This document shows positions 1 to 5,828 of a stretch of 6,896 bases of DNA, one piece after another (position 1 is the first letter of the stretch; the number at the start of each line of letters is the position of its first letter). The notes under the pieces were generated by a model. The model saw only the letters and a list, made by a program, of their open reading frames with translations. It was not told the DNA's origin and did no database searches. The DNA is from an uncultured Bacteroidales bacterium. GTDB taxonomy: Bacteria > Bacteroidota > Bacteroidia > Bacteroidales > UBA932. The position numbers and the translations under genes are program-made. The stretch lies in contig CALCUQ010000430.1 in assembly GCA_937906795.1 (NCBI GenBank), positions 1-6,896 of the forward strand, given 5' to 3'.

Positions 1-293
1 ATGCCGGGGTGAAGATTTATCTTTACCAGCCCGGTATGCTCCATGCCAAGACTATTGTTGTTGATGATGAATTGGTGTCGATAGGATCGGCCAACTTTGA
101 TTTTCGCAGTTTTGAGCACAATTTTGAAATAATGCAGGTAATATATGACAGTAACTGCGCACAAACAATAGAAAAGAATTTCTTGCATGAGATTAAAACA
201 TGCCGTATGATTTCAGCTGCTGCATGGGCAAAAAGGAGCAATAGGAACAAAATTTACGAAAGTATTGCAAGACTCTGGTCTCCACTCCTATAA
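1..293 (+). CDS. Cardiolipin synthase / phospholipase D family protein, C-terminal part (5' end outside window)
   Basis: The reading frame is open from the left edge (first full codon 3-5), so this is the 3' end of a longer gene; the GTG at 9 is an internal Val codon. The visible ~96 residues carry the second HKD motif of the phospholipase D superfamily, HAKTIVVDD followed by GSANFD, which fits HxKx4Dx6GSxN. The lead-in AGVKIYLYQPGMLHAK and the RSFEHNFE stretch after it are typical of bacterial cardiolipin synthases, which make cardiolipin from phosphatidylglycerol at the inner membrane. The protein ends in ARLWSPLL, a usual Cls-type C-terminus. The N-terminal membrane segments and first HKD motif would lie upstream and cannot be seen. 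Another PLD-superfamily phosphatidyltransferase is possible, but Cls is the best match. No symbol is given because paralogues (clsA, clsB, clsC) cannot be separated from this fragment. Confidence 0.9.
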   Translation, partial: AGVKIYLYQPGMLHAKTIVVDDELVSIGSANFDFRSFEHNFEIMQVIYDSNCAQTIEKNFLHEIKTCRMISAAAWAKRSNRNKIYESIARLWSPLL

Positions 294-318
294 ATATAGA
301 GATACAATATCTTTTAAC

Positions 319-326
319 TAACTTTG
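319..326 (+). promoter_or_regulatory. Bacteroidota-type -7 promoter box for the sugar transporter-kinase operon
   Basis: TAACTTTG matches the Bacteroidota -7 consensus TAnnTTTG exactly. It lies 37 bp before the transporter ATG at 364, so a start of transcription near 331-334 would give a leader of about 30 nt. No convincing -33 TTTG element is seen about 20 bp upstream. The start site is inferred, not observed. Confidence 0.6.
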
Positions 327-363
327 CATAATTGAAAATAACAAACTTAAAATATAACAAACT

Positions 364-1641
364 ATGGAAAACACTAAAAAGAATTACGCATTGCCAATTG
401 CAATAATGTTCGCATTATTCTTTTCAATTGCTTTTGTAACAGGATTACAAAACCCATTTGGGGTAATTATCAAAAATCAATTTGGAGCAAGTGATTTCTT
501 GTCTCAATTAGGCAATTTTGCCAACTTTATTGCATATGCCTGTATGGGTATCCCTGCCGGTTATATGCTTGAGAAAATCGGTTACAAGAAAACTGCTCTA
601 TGGGCAGTAGTTATTGGATTCGTTGGGGTAGGCATAACATTTTTGTCGGGAAAAGCACAAAGTTTTGGCATTTATTTAGGTGGAGCTTTCATTTCCGGAT
701 TCTCTATGTGTATGCTTAACACAGTTGTAAACCCAATGCTTAACACCCTTGGCGGTGGCGGAAACAGAGGTAACCAGCTTATTCAGTTTGCAGGTGTATG
801 TAACTCAACCGGAGCAACAATTGTACCTGTATTGGTAGGATATCTTATGGGATCAAACGAGGCTGCAAGAACAATAGCAACTGCACAACCTGCACTGTTT
901 ATAGCAATGGGCATCTTTGCTGCAGCTTTTTTGGTGCTGTTCTTCTCTAACATTCCAGAGCCTAATGCTCAAAAAGCAGAAACAGCTGTTAAAGAGAGCA
1001 AAAACAAATATAGTGCAATGTCTTTCAGACACTTTGTTTTAGGTATCATTGCAATTTTCATTTATGTGGGTGTAGAGGTAGGTATTCCTAATATTGGAAA
1101 CTTGTTTATGACCCAACAATTGGCTATTGACCCTGCAGTAGCCGGCAGCTTGGTTGGTACTTACTGGTTCCTTATGCTGGTAGGTCGTCTTGTAGGCGGT
1201 GTTGTTGGAGCTAAAGTATCAAGTAAAGTTATGTTGTCATTTGTAAGTATTGTTGGTATAGCATTGGTAGTGGCTGCAATTTTCTGCCCAACAGATGTAA
1301 AAGTTATGATGCCAGTATTCAAATCAGATATATCTTTTGGTCTTGAGAATGTACCTGCAAGCATAATGTTCCTTATCCTATGTGGTTTATGTACTTCTGT
1401 AATGTGGGGTGGCATATTTAACCTTGCCGTAGAAGGCTTAGGCAAATATACAGCTGCTGCATCTGGTATCTTTATGGTAATGGTTTGTGGCGGTGGCATT
1501 TTACCGGCAATTCAAGGTTTTATAGCAGATATCTCTACTTATGTAACAAGTTACTGGGTAGTAGCTGCAGGTTTTGGATACCTGTTATTCTACGCATTGG
1601 TTGGTTCAAAGAATGTAAACAAAGATATTCCTACTGAATAA
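364..1641 (+). CDS. MFS sugar transporter, FHS (FucP/GluP-like) family
   Basis: This is a 425-residue, very hydrophobic protein with about 12 membrane segments, normal for the fucose-galactose-glucose-H+ symporter family of the major facilitator superfamily. Visible family marks are the first-loop motif GYMLEKIGYKKT (67-77), the NP pair at 123-124 (LNTVVNP), CNSTGATI with Asn147 in the place of the sugar-binding Asn of FucP, YVGVEVG (234-240), and the late block IFNLAVEGLG...GGGILPAIQGFIAD (351-389). The central loop (about 197-218) is hydrophilic and Lys-rich, as in MFS proteins. A ROK kinase begins 12 bp after the stop, so the substrate is probably glucose or another hexose. Oddly, both acidic residues that FucP uses for proton coupling seem to be missing (NP at 30-31 and Asn119). 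The specific sugar is inference; the family is well supported. Confidence 0.88.
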   Translation: MENTKKNYALPIAIMFALFFSIAFVTGLQNPFGVIIKNQFGASDFLSQLGNFANFIAYACMGIPAGYMLEKIGYKKTALWAVVIGFVGVGITFLSGKAQSFGIYLGGAFISGFSMCMLNTVVNPMLNTLGGGGNRGNQLIQFAGVCNSTGATIVPVLVGYLMGSNEAARTIATAQPALFIAMGIFAAAFLVLFFSNIPEPNAQKAETAVKESKNKYSAMSFRHFVLGIIAIFIYVGVEVGIPNIGNLFMTQQLAIDPAVAGSLVGTYWFLMLVGRLVGGVVGAKVSSKVMLSFVSIVGIALVVAAIFCPTDVKVMMPVFKSDISFGLENVPASIMFLILCGLCTSVMWGGIFNLAVEGLGKYTAAASGIFMVMVCGGGILPAIQGFIADISTYVTSYWVVAAGFGYLLFYALVGSKNVNKDIPTE

Positions 1642-1653
1642 AAATATAAGATT

Positions 1654-2607
1654 ATGGAGAAAAAATATGTTGTTGGAGTAGATGTTGGAGGTCAGACAAC
1701 AAAAATTGGTATTGTAGATAAAGAGGGTAAAATAATAAACCAGACAGTAATTACATCCAAATATGCAGCTGGAGAAGCGAGTGTGTTTATAAAATCAATA
1801 TGCGACACCATTAGAGAGCTTTCAAAAGATGTTGGATTTGAAAACATTAAAGGTGTAGGCATTGGGGCTCCAAATGCAAACTACTACACAGGAACAATAG
1901 AGGATGCAGCCAATCTTGCCTGGGCTAAAGGTGTTACTGTATATTTGGCAAAAGAGGTGTCTGAGGGATTGGATAATATACCTGTAACCATTACCAATGA
2001 TGCTAATGCTGCTGCTGTAGGTGAAATGAAATATGGTGCAGCTCAAGGAATGAAAAACTTTATAATGATTACCCTTGGCACAGGTGTTGGCAGTGGAATT
2101 ATTATAAATGGTGAACTTGTTTATGGTCATGACGGTTTTGCAGGTGAGCTTGGACACGTTACAAGCGAAAGAGTTAACGGACGTCCTTGCGGCTGTGGAA
2201 AAACAGGTTGTCTTGAGGCATATTGCTCTGCAATTGGTGTTGCCAAAACAGCTAAAGAGTGGCTGGAAAATTCACAGGAGCCAAGCTTGCTTAGAGATGT
2301 TGCAGACATTACCTCCAAAGATGTTTTTGAAGCAGCTCAAAAAGGTGATAAGATTGCTTTGAAAGTATTTGAATATACTGGCAACAAACTTGGTGAATCA
2401 TTTGCAGATTTTGTTGCATTCAGTGCTCCAGAGGCTATTGTTGTGTTTGGAGGATTGGCAAGAGCCGGAGAGTATATCTTTAAACCTATCCGCGAATCTA
2501 TGGAAGCAAATATGGTTTCTATATGGAAAGGCAAAGTAAAAGTTATTCCAAGTGCACTAAAAGAGAGTGATGCAGCCATTCTTGGAGCATCTGCTCTTGC
2601 ATGGTAA
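1654..2607 (+). CDS. ROK family sugar kinase, probable glucokinase
   Basis: This is a 317-residue cytosolic kinase of the ROK family, which transfers phosphate from ATP to the 6-OH of glucose or a related hexose. All hallmark motifs are present: the phosphate-binding loop DVGGQTTK (10-17), GIGAPN (69-74), TNDANAA with catalytic Asp116, LGTGVGSGIIING (141-153), sugar-binding and zinc-site ExGH (E165-H168), and the zinc motif CGCGKTGCLE (C179, C181, C186). There is no N-terminal helix-turn-helix, so it is a kinase, not a NagC/Mlc-type repressor. The ATG at 1654 lies 12 bp after the transporter stop and is followed directly by the ATP-binding fold, so the start is firm and the two genes are an operon. 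Similar ROK enzymes such as RokA act as glucokinases in Bacteroides. N-acetylmannosamine, fructose or other sugars are not excluded by sequence alone. Confidence 0.92.
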   Translation: MEKKYVVGVDVGGQTTKIGIVDKEGKIINQTVITSKYAAGEASVFIKSICDTIRELSKDVGFENIKGVGIGAPNANYYTGTIEDAANLAWAKGVTVYLAKEVSEGLDNIPVTITNDANAAAVGEMKYGAAQGMKNFIMITLGTGVGSGIIINGELVYGHDGFAGELGHVTSERVNGRPCGCGKTGCLEAYCSAIGVAKTAKEWLENSQEPSLLRDVADITSKDVFEAAQKGDKIALKVFEYTGNKLGESFADFVAFSAPEAIVVFGGLARAGEYIFKPIRESMEANMVSIWKGKVKVIPSALKESDAAILGASALAW

Positions 2608-2627
2608 ACTTTAAATTCTAAATAACA

Positions 2628-2664
2628 AATAATGGAGCCAACTCTACCAAGTGGCTCCATTATT
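2628..2664. terminator. Bidirectional intrinsic terminator between the convergent ROK kinase and purT genes
   Basis: A perfect 13-bp inverted repeat has its left arm at 2628-2640 (AATAATGGAGCCA) and its right arm at 2652-2664 (TGGCTCCATTATT), with an 11-nt loop between. The G/C-rich core (TGGAGCCA) sits at the loop end of the stem. The right arm is followed by TATTTT on the plus strand, and the minus-strand exit is also T-rich (TTGTTATTT). The position, 20 bp after the kinase stop and 23 bp after the purT stop, fits a terminator shared by both operons. Confidence 0.85.
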
Positions 2665-2687
2665 TATTTTATAAGATTGGCAAGTAT

Positions 2688-3872
2688 TTATTTTACTGTA
2701 ACCTTAAGTTTTGCATAAGCTCTTTCTGCTTTGGCAAGTGCCTCCTCTACTGTATTGTCAGTAGCCAAAATCACGCCCAATCTTCTGTGCCCGATAATTT
2801 CCGGTTTTCCAAAAATTCTAATCTGAACACCTGGCTCCTCCAATACTTTGTCAAGATTCTCAAACTCATACTCTGTTGAGTTACCCTCTACAACTATAGC
2901 TTTAGAAGCAGATGGACCATAGAATTTAATTTCTGGAACAGGCAAACCTAGAATTGCTCTTGCGTGTAAAGCAAATTCAGACATATCCTGAGATATCATT
3001 GTAACCATTCCTGTATCGTGAGGACGTGGAGAAACCTCACTAAAGATAACCTCATCACCTTTAACAAACAGTTCTACACCAAAAATTCCATATCCACCCA
3101 ATGCGTCGGTAATAGCCTTAGCAATAGCTTCTGCCTTCTCCAAAGCAGCAGGGCTCATTGCCTGAGGTTGCCAAGACTCTCTGTAATCTCCATCTACCTG
3201 ATGGTGTCCAACCGGTTTAACAAAAGTTGTTCCTGCACAATGACGTACAGTAAGCAAAGTAATTTCATAGTCAAATTTTACAAAACCCTCTACAATCACT
3301 TTTCCACCACCTGCTCGGCCTCCCTCCTGTGAAATCTTCCAAGAACGGTCTGCATCGTCTGCACTTTTAGCAACACTTTGTCCGTGTCCCGACGAACTCA
3401 TTACAGGTTTTACAACACAAGGGAAACCAATCTCTTTAAGAGCCTGATCAAACTCCTCTCTATTTGCAGCAAACCTGTATGGAGAGGTAGGAAGCCCCAA
3501 AGTCTCTGCAGCCAATCTGCGGATACCTTCTCTGTTCATTGTAAGTTTTGTTGCTTTAGCGGTAGGAATAACATTATATCCTTCTGCCTCCAACTCAACC
3601 AGCTTGTCTGTAGCAATAGCCTCAATCTCAGGAATAATGAAATCAGGCTTTTCTTCAATGATTACAGATTTTAGTTTATCTCCATCCAACATTGGGAATA
3701 CGTGGTTTGAATGTGCTACATGCATAGCAGGGGCATTTGCATATTTATCCAATGCAACAACCTCAACACCATAACGTTGAAGTTCAATTGCAACCTCTTT
3801 TCCCAGCTCACCAGAGCCACATAAAACAGCTTTTTTTCCAGACTTTGTAAAAGTTGTACCTATTTTTGCCAT
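2688..3872 (-). CDS. purT: Formate-dependent phosphoribosylglycinamide formyltransferase 2 (GAR transformylase T)
   Basis: PurT makes formyl-GAR from GAR, formate and ATP in purine biosynthesis, replacing the folate-dependent PurN step. The 394-residue length matches E. coli PurT (392), and the sequence aligns almost without gaps. Visible marks are GSGELGKE (19-26, GAR site E22-L23), PEIEAIATD (81-89), TMNREGIRRLAAE (111-123, ATP-site R114), VVKPVMSSSG (153-162, ATP-site K155), VEGFVKFDYE (194-203), the Mg/ATP ligands E267 and E279, SPRPHDTGM (281-289, D286), and FGKPE with GHRRLG (354-366). This is a complete ATP-grasp enzyme. The phosphate loop reads SSSGHGQS where E. coli, as I recall, has SSSGKGQ. 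The ATG at 3872 gives the standard PurT start and lies 20 bp after the stop of a peptide deformylase gene, so the two are probably co-transcribed. Confidence 0.97.
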   Translation of the reverse strand: MAKIGTTFTKSGKKAVLCGSGELGKEVAIELQRYGVEVVALDKYANAPAMHVAHSNHVFPMLDGDKLKSVIIEEKPDFIIPEIEAIATDKLVELEAEGYNVIPTAKATKLTMNREGIRRLAAETLGLPTSPYRFAANREEFDQALKEIGFPCVVKPVMSSSGHGQSVAKSADDADRSWKISQEGGRAGGGKVIVEGFVKFDYEITLLTVRHCAGTTFVKPVGHHQVDGDYRESWQPQAMSPAALEKAEAIAKAITDALGGYGIFGVELFVKGDEVIFSEVSPRPHDTGMVTMISQDMSEFALHARAILGLPVPEIKFYGPSASKAIVVEGNSTEYEFENLDKVLEEPGVQIRIFGKPEIIGHRRLGVILATDNTVEEALAKAERAYAKLKVTVK

Positions 3873-3892
3873 ATTGTATAATTTAAATTGAT

Positions 3893-4501
3893 CTATTCTT
3901 TGTATATTTTATCTGTATAAAGAACTCCGCCAAGATGATCTACCTCGTGCTGAAAAATAACTGCAGTAAACCCCTTTATTTCCTCTGAAACAATTTGTTT
4001 CTTTTCTATACTATAATATTGTATTTTAATTTGAGCAGAGCGCTTTACATTATGCCTTTCACCAGGAACAGACAAACACCCTTCTGGTCCCACTTGTGTG
4101 CTGTCTGAGTAATCTAAGATTGAGATATTTGGATATACTTCAAAAGGACTCCCTTCCTTGTCAAATCTTTGTACAGCCACAACATTTCTGTTGATTCCAA
4201 TTTGTGGTGCCGCCAGTCCAACACCATCAACACTTGGATGAGTTACCGTTTTTATCATTCTCTCTTTAAGCAGGGCAAATTCCTCACTCAACAAATCCTT
4301 CTCACCCAACTCACGTGACTCCTTTCTTAATACACTGTTTTCTTGCTGGTCTTCTATTGTATAAACATGCAATATGCTGTCGGGAAGAGTATTGATAATG
4401 GCTACCTCTTCTTTGGAGAAATTATCAATTCCACTTGTATAAACTGCGTATGCTATTGCTATTGCTAACAGAATGAGCGTTTTTATTAGTATTTTAAACA
4501 T
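3893..4501 (-). CDS. Peptide deformylase-family metallohydrolase with N-terminal membrane/signal segment
   Basis: Peptide deformylase removes the formyl group from N-formyl-methionine, releasing formate. All three catalytic motifs are intact: GVGLAAPQ (93-100), EGCLS (140-144, metal ligand C142) and QHEVDH (184-189, ligands H185 and H189, catalytic E186). Unlike the usual cytosolic enzyme, the 202-residue protein opens with MFK and a hydrophobic run (about 4-20, ending AIAYAV), then a ~25-residue linker before the domain. This suggests export or anchoring in the inner membrane; no lipobox Cys is present. The frame extends to a TTG at 4516, but I chose the ATG at 4501: a GGGAG ribosome-binding site stands 8 nt before it and the -7 box leaves a ~25-nt leader. 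It is the first gene of an operon with purT. It is likely an extra deformylase and not the housekeeping copy, though that copy cannot be seen here. Confidence 0.88.
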   Translation of the reverse strand: MFKILIKTLILLAIAIAYAVYTSGIDNFSKEEVAIINTLPDSILHVYTIEDQQENSVLRKESRELGEKDLLSEEFALLKERMIKTVTHPSVDGVGLAAPQIGINRNVVAVQRFDKEGSPFEVYPNISILDYSDSTQVGPEGCLSVPGERHNVKRSAQIKIQYYSIEKKQIVSEEIKGFTAVIFQHEVDHLGGVLYTDKIYKE

Positions 4502-4509
4502 AAGCGAGA

Positions 4510-4514
4510 CTCCC
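4510..4514 (-). promoter_or_regulatory. Shine-Dalgarno-like site that decides the deformylase start
   Basis: On the minus strand GGGAG stands 8 nt before the ATG at 4501. It overlaps the alternative TTG codon at 4516-4514, which would have no such site in front of it. Clear GGAG sites are uncommon at the other starts in this window, so this one supports the ATG. Confidence 0.5.
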
Positions 4515-4531
4515 AAAGTTTATTCAATTTA

Positions 4532-4539
4532 TAAAGGTA
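4532..4539 (-). promoter_or_regulatory. Probable -7 promoter box for the deformylase-purT operon
   Basis: Read on the minus strand the sequence is TACCTTTA, one base from the Bacteroidota consensus TAnnTTTG. It would start transcription near 4524-4527 and leave a leader of about 25 nt to the ATG at 4501, similar to the leader inferred for the transporter operon. No matching -33 TTTG is seen at the right spacing, so the call is tentative. Confidence 0.45.
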
Positions 4540-4593
4540 AGCAAAATTTTGAAATTTGAATATTTATATGCTCCATTATATGGATATTTGTTA

Positions 4594-4601
4594 TAAATTT
4601 G
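4594..4601 (+). promoter_or_regulatory. Bacteroidota-type -7 promoter box for the YD-like lipoprotein gene
   Basis: TAAATTTG matches TAnnTTTG exactly and lies 21 bp before the ATG at 4623 and 30 bp before the ATG at 4632. A TTTG at 4587-4590 is too close to act as the -33 element. The box faces away from the deformylase promoter within the same ~120-bp divergent region. Confidence 0.5.
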
Positions 4602-4622
4602 AAAAGAATATTAACAAATTGA

Positions 4623-5495
4623 ATGAATATTATGAAAGTTAGATTTTTATTATTGGCAATAGCTGCTTTGTGCCTATATTCCTGTTCAAGCAACCAGACC
4701 AAATCTGATTTGACAAAACACAAAGCCAATGGACAAATATATTGCATGTATCATAAAGTATACGAAGCTAAAATGGAAGATGGAAATCTTGTATATGGAG
4801 GGCTTGCAAAAAACTGTAACACCTCTTATTTTGACCAGGAAGGGAAATTATATCAATTCCAGACACACAACAAAAACGGACATATTAAAACTAACAAATC
4901 ATTTGAATACGACCAGGAAAATAATTTGGTTAAAACAACCCTGCTGTACTATAAAAATATGAATGTAGTTGAAACTTGTGAAAATCTCTACTCATATTTG
5001 GATGGCAAGCTTGATATAATAAAAGAATATAGAAACAGTCAGCTTCTTACTTTAAAAAAATATACATACAGCCAGGACAATATTGCAAAAATAACCACAT
5101 ACGACAATAACGATCAAATTATTGACTGTATAGAGTACAAATCATACCAAGACAAAAACCCAACAGAGATTTCATTTACCAACAATGCATACGAGAATAA
5201 CTGCACATTAAAATATAAAAATGGCCTTTGGGTTGAAATGATTTTTGACCAGACAAATAAAATAGAAGTAGAAAGAGATGACAATGGCTTGCCAATCACC
5301 AGCAGCAGATGTACATTTACATACGGCGAGGATGGCGAAGAGTATGAAATATCTGACCTTCAAATCAGATATGAATACGAATATGACCAACAAGGCAACT
5401 GGATAAAAAGAGTATCATATAACCGACAAACAAACCAGCCTATCAATATCTTAGATAGGGAAATTACTTATTATTCTACAGATACTCCTCAATAA
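4623..5495 (+). CDS. Putative lipoprotein with degenerate YD/RHS-like repeats, function unknown
   Basis: I do not recognise this as a characterised gene. The product (290 residues from 4623, 287 from the in-frame ATG at 4632, which is equally plausible and gives a tighter signal peptide) starts with a short basic end, a hydrophobic run RFLLLAIAALCLYSC, and a lipobox LYSC with the lipidated Cys at residue 21. It should be a lipoprotein. No acidic run follows the Cys, so no surface-export signal of the Bacteroidota type is evident; periplasm-facing placement is inferred. The rest is rich in Tyr, Asp, Asn and Lys and falls into irregular ~20-25-residue units such as FEYDQENNLVK, YTYSQDNIAKIT, and YEYDQQGNWIKRVSY, which resemble the YD repeats of RHS-type beta-sheet shells. 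There are too few for a toxin cage and no toxin domain, so a small beta-sheet lipoprotein is the likely form. It is divergent from the deformylase operon, and its last 20 bp overlap the GntR gene tail to tail. Confidence 0.75.
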   Translation: MNIMKVRFLLLAIAALCLYSCSSNQTKSDLTKHKANGQIYCMYHKVYEAKMEDGNLVYGGLAKNCNTSYFDQEGKLYQFQTHNKNGHIKTNKSFEYDQENNLVKTTLLYYKNMNVVETCENLYSYLDGKLDIIKEYRNSQLLTLKKYTYSQDNIAKITTYDNNDQIIDCIEYKSYQDKNPTEISFTNNAYENNCTLKYKNGLWVEMIFDQTNKIEVERDDNGLPITSSRCTFTYGEDGEEYEISDLQIRYEYEYDQQGNWIKRVSYNRQTNQPINILDREITYYSTDTPQ

Positions 5496-5820
5496 TTTTT
5501 GGAGATATTTCCAATAATTTCATTTTTTTAATTATCTGTGGAAGCTCCTCCGACAGAAATTCATGCTTTTGCTTTTCAATTATTTTTGTTCTTGCTTCCA
5601 CAGATACAAAATATCCAATCCCTCTTTTATTATAAATTATCTGTTCATTCTGCAGATACTCATAAACTCTGGCAACTGTATTGGGGTTCACCCCTATTGA
5701 TATTGCAAGCTCTCTAACAGATGGAATTCTCTCATCTGCTTTATAATACTCAGACAGAATCTGCTCATATAATACATCTGCAATCTGCAGATAAATTGGC
5801 TTATGATTAGAAAAATTCAT
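5476..5820 (-). CDS. GntR family transcriptional regulator, YtrA-like short form
   Basis: This is a 114-residue protein with an N-terminal winged helix-turn-helix of the GntR family: PIYLQIADVLYEQIL (8-22), then IPSVRELAISIGVNPNTVAR (32-51) with the recognition helix around VNPNTVARVYEYL, and the wing NKRGIGYFV (64-72). The C-terminal part is only about 40 residues, mostly helical and charged (KMKLLEISPKI), as in the YtrA subgroup, which lacks a large ligand-binding domain and usually controls a linked ABC transporter. That fits its place: the ATG lies 8 bp after the stop of the membrane protein gene, which itself follows an ABC ATPase. Here the regulator is the last gene; in many YtrA-type operons it is the first. 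Autoregulation from a promoter beyond the right edge is inferred. The TAG stop lies within the convergent lipoprotein gene. Confidence 0.92.
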   Translation of the reverse strand: MNFSNHKPIYLQIADVLYEQILSEYYKADERIPSVRELAISIGVNPNTVARVYEYLQNEQIIYNKRGIGYFVSVEARTKIIEKQKHEFLSEELPQIIKKMKLLEISPKIIEEYL

Positions 5821-5828
5821 TCTATATA

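Noticed and set aside
298..314. Small hairpin (AGATA, loop CAA, TATCT, then TTT) after the cardiolipin synthase stop
   Set aside because: The stem is only 5 bp plus a G-U and an A-T pair, is A/T-rich, and abuts the next operon's -7 box. Too weak to call a terminator.
1161..1499. Antisense open frame of 112 residues within the sugar transporter gene
   Set aside because: Shadow of the transporter codons; Pro/Thr-rich low-complexity product with no motif and no start signals.
1822..2660. Several open frames on both strands overlapping the ROK kinase gene
   Set aside because: The ROK frame has all family motifs; the others are shadows without recognisable domains.
3018..3674. Plus-strand open frames of 98 and 104 residues opposite purT
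   Set aside because: Fully antisense to a gene that aligns end to end with PurT; Ser/Cys-rich shadow translation.
4502..4516. Upstream TTG start that would add five residues to the deformylase
   Set aside because: It overlaps the GGGAG ribosome-binding site of the ATG at 4501 and would lie only about 9 nt from the inferred transcript start.
4623..5495. RHS toxin or polymorphic toxin interpretation of the YD-like protein
   Set aside because: Only 290 residues, lipobox at the start, no RHS core motif, no C-terminal toxin domain and no small immunity gene after it.
5499..5529. Hairpin TTGGA-GATATT-TCCAA followed 8 nt later by a T7 run, just past the lipoprotein stop
   Set aside because: Five-base stem with the T-run too far from it, and it lies inside the GntR coding sequence. 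Possible terminator, not supported enough to list.
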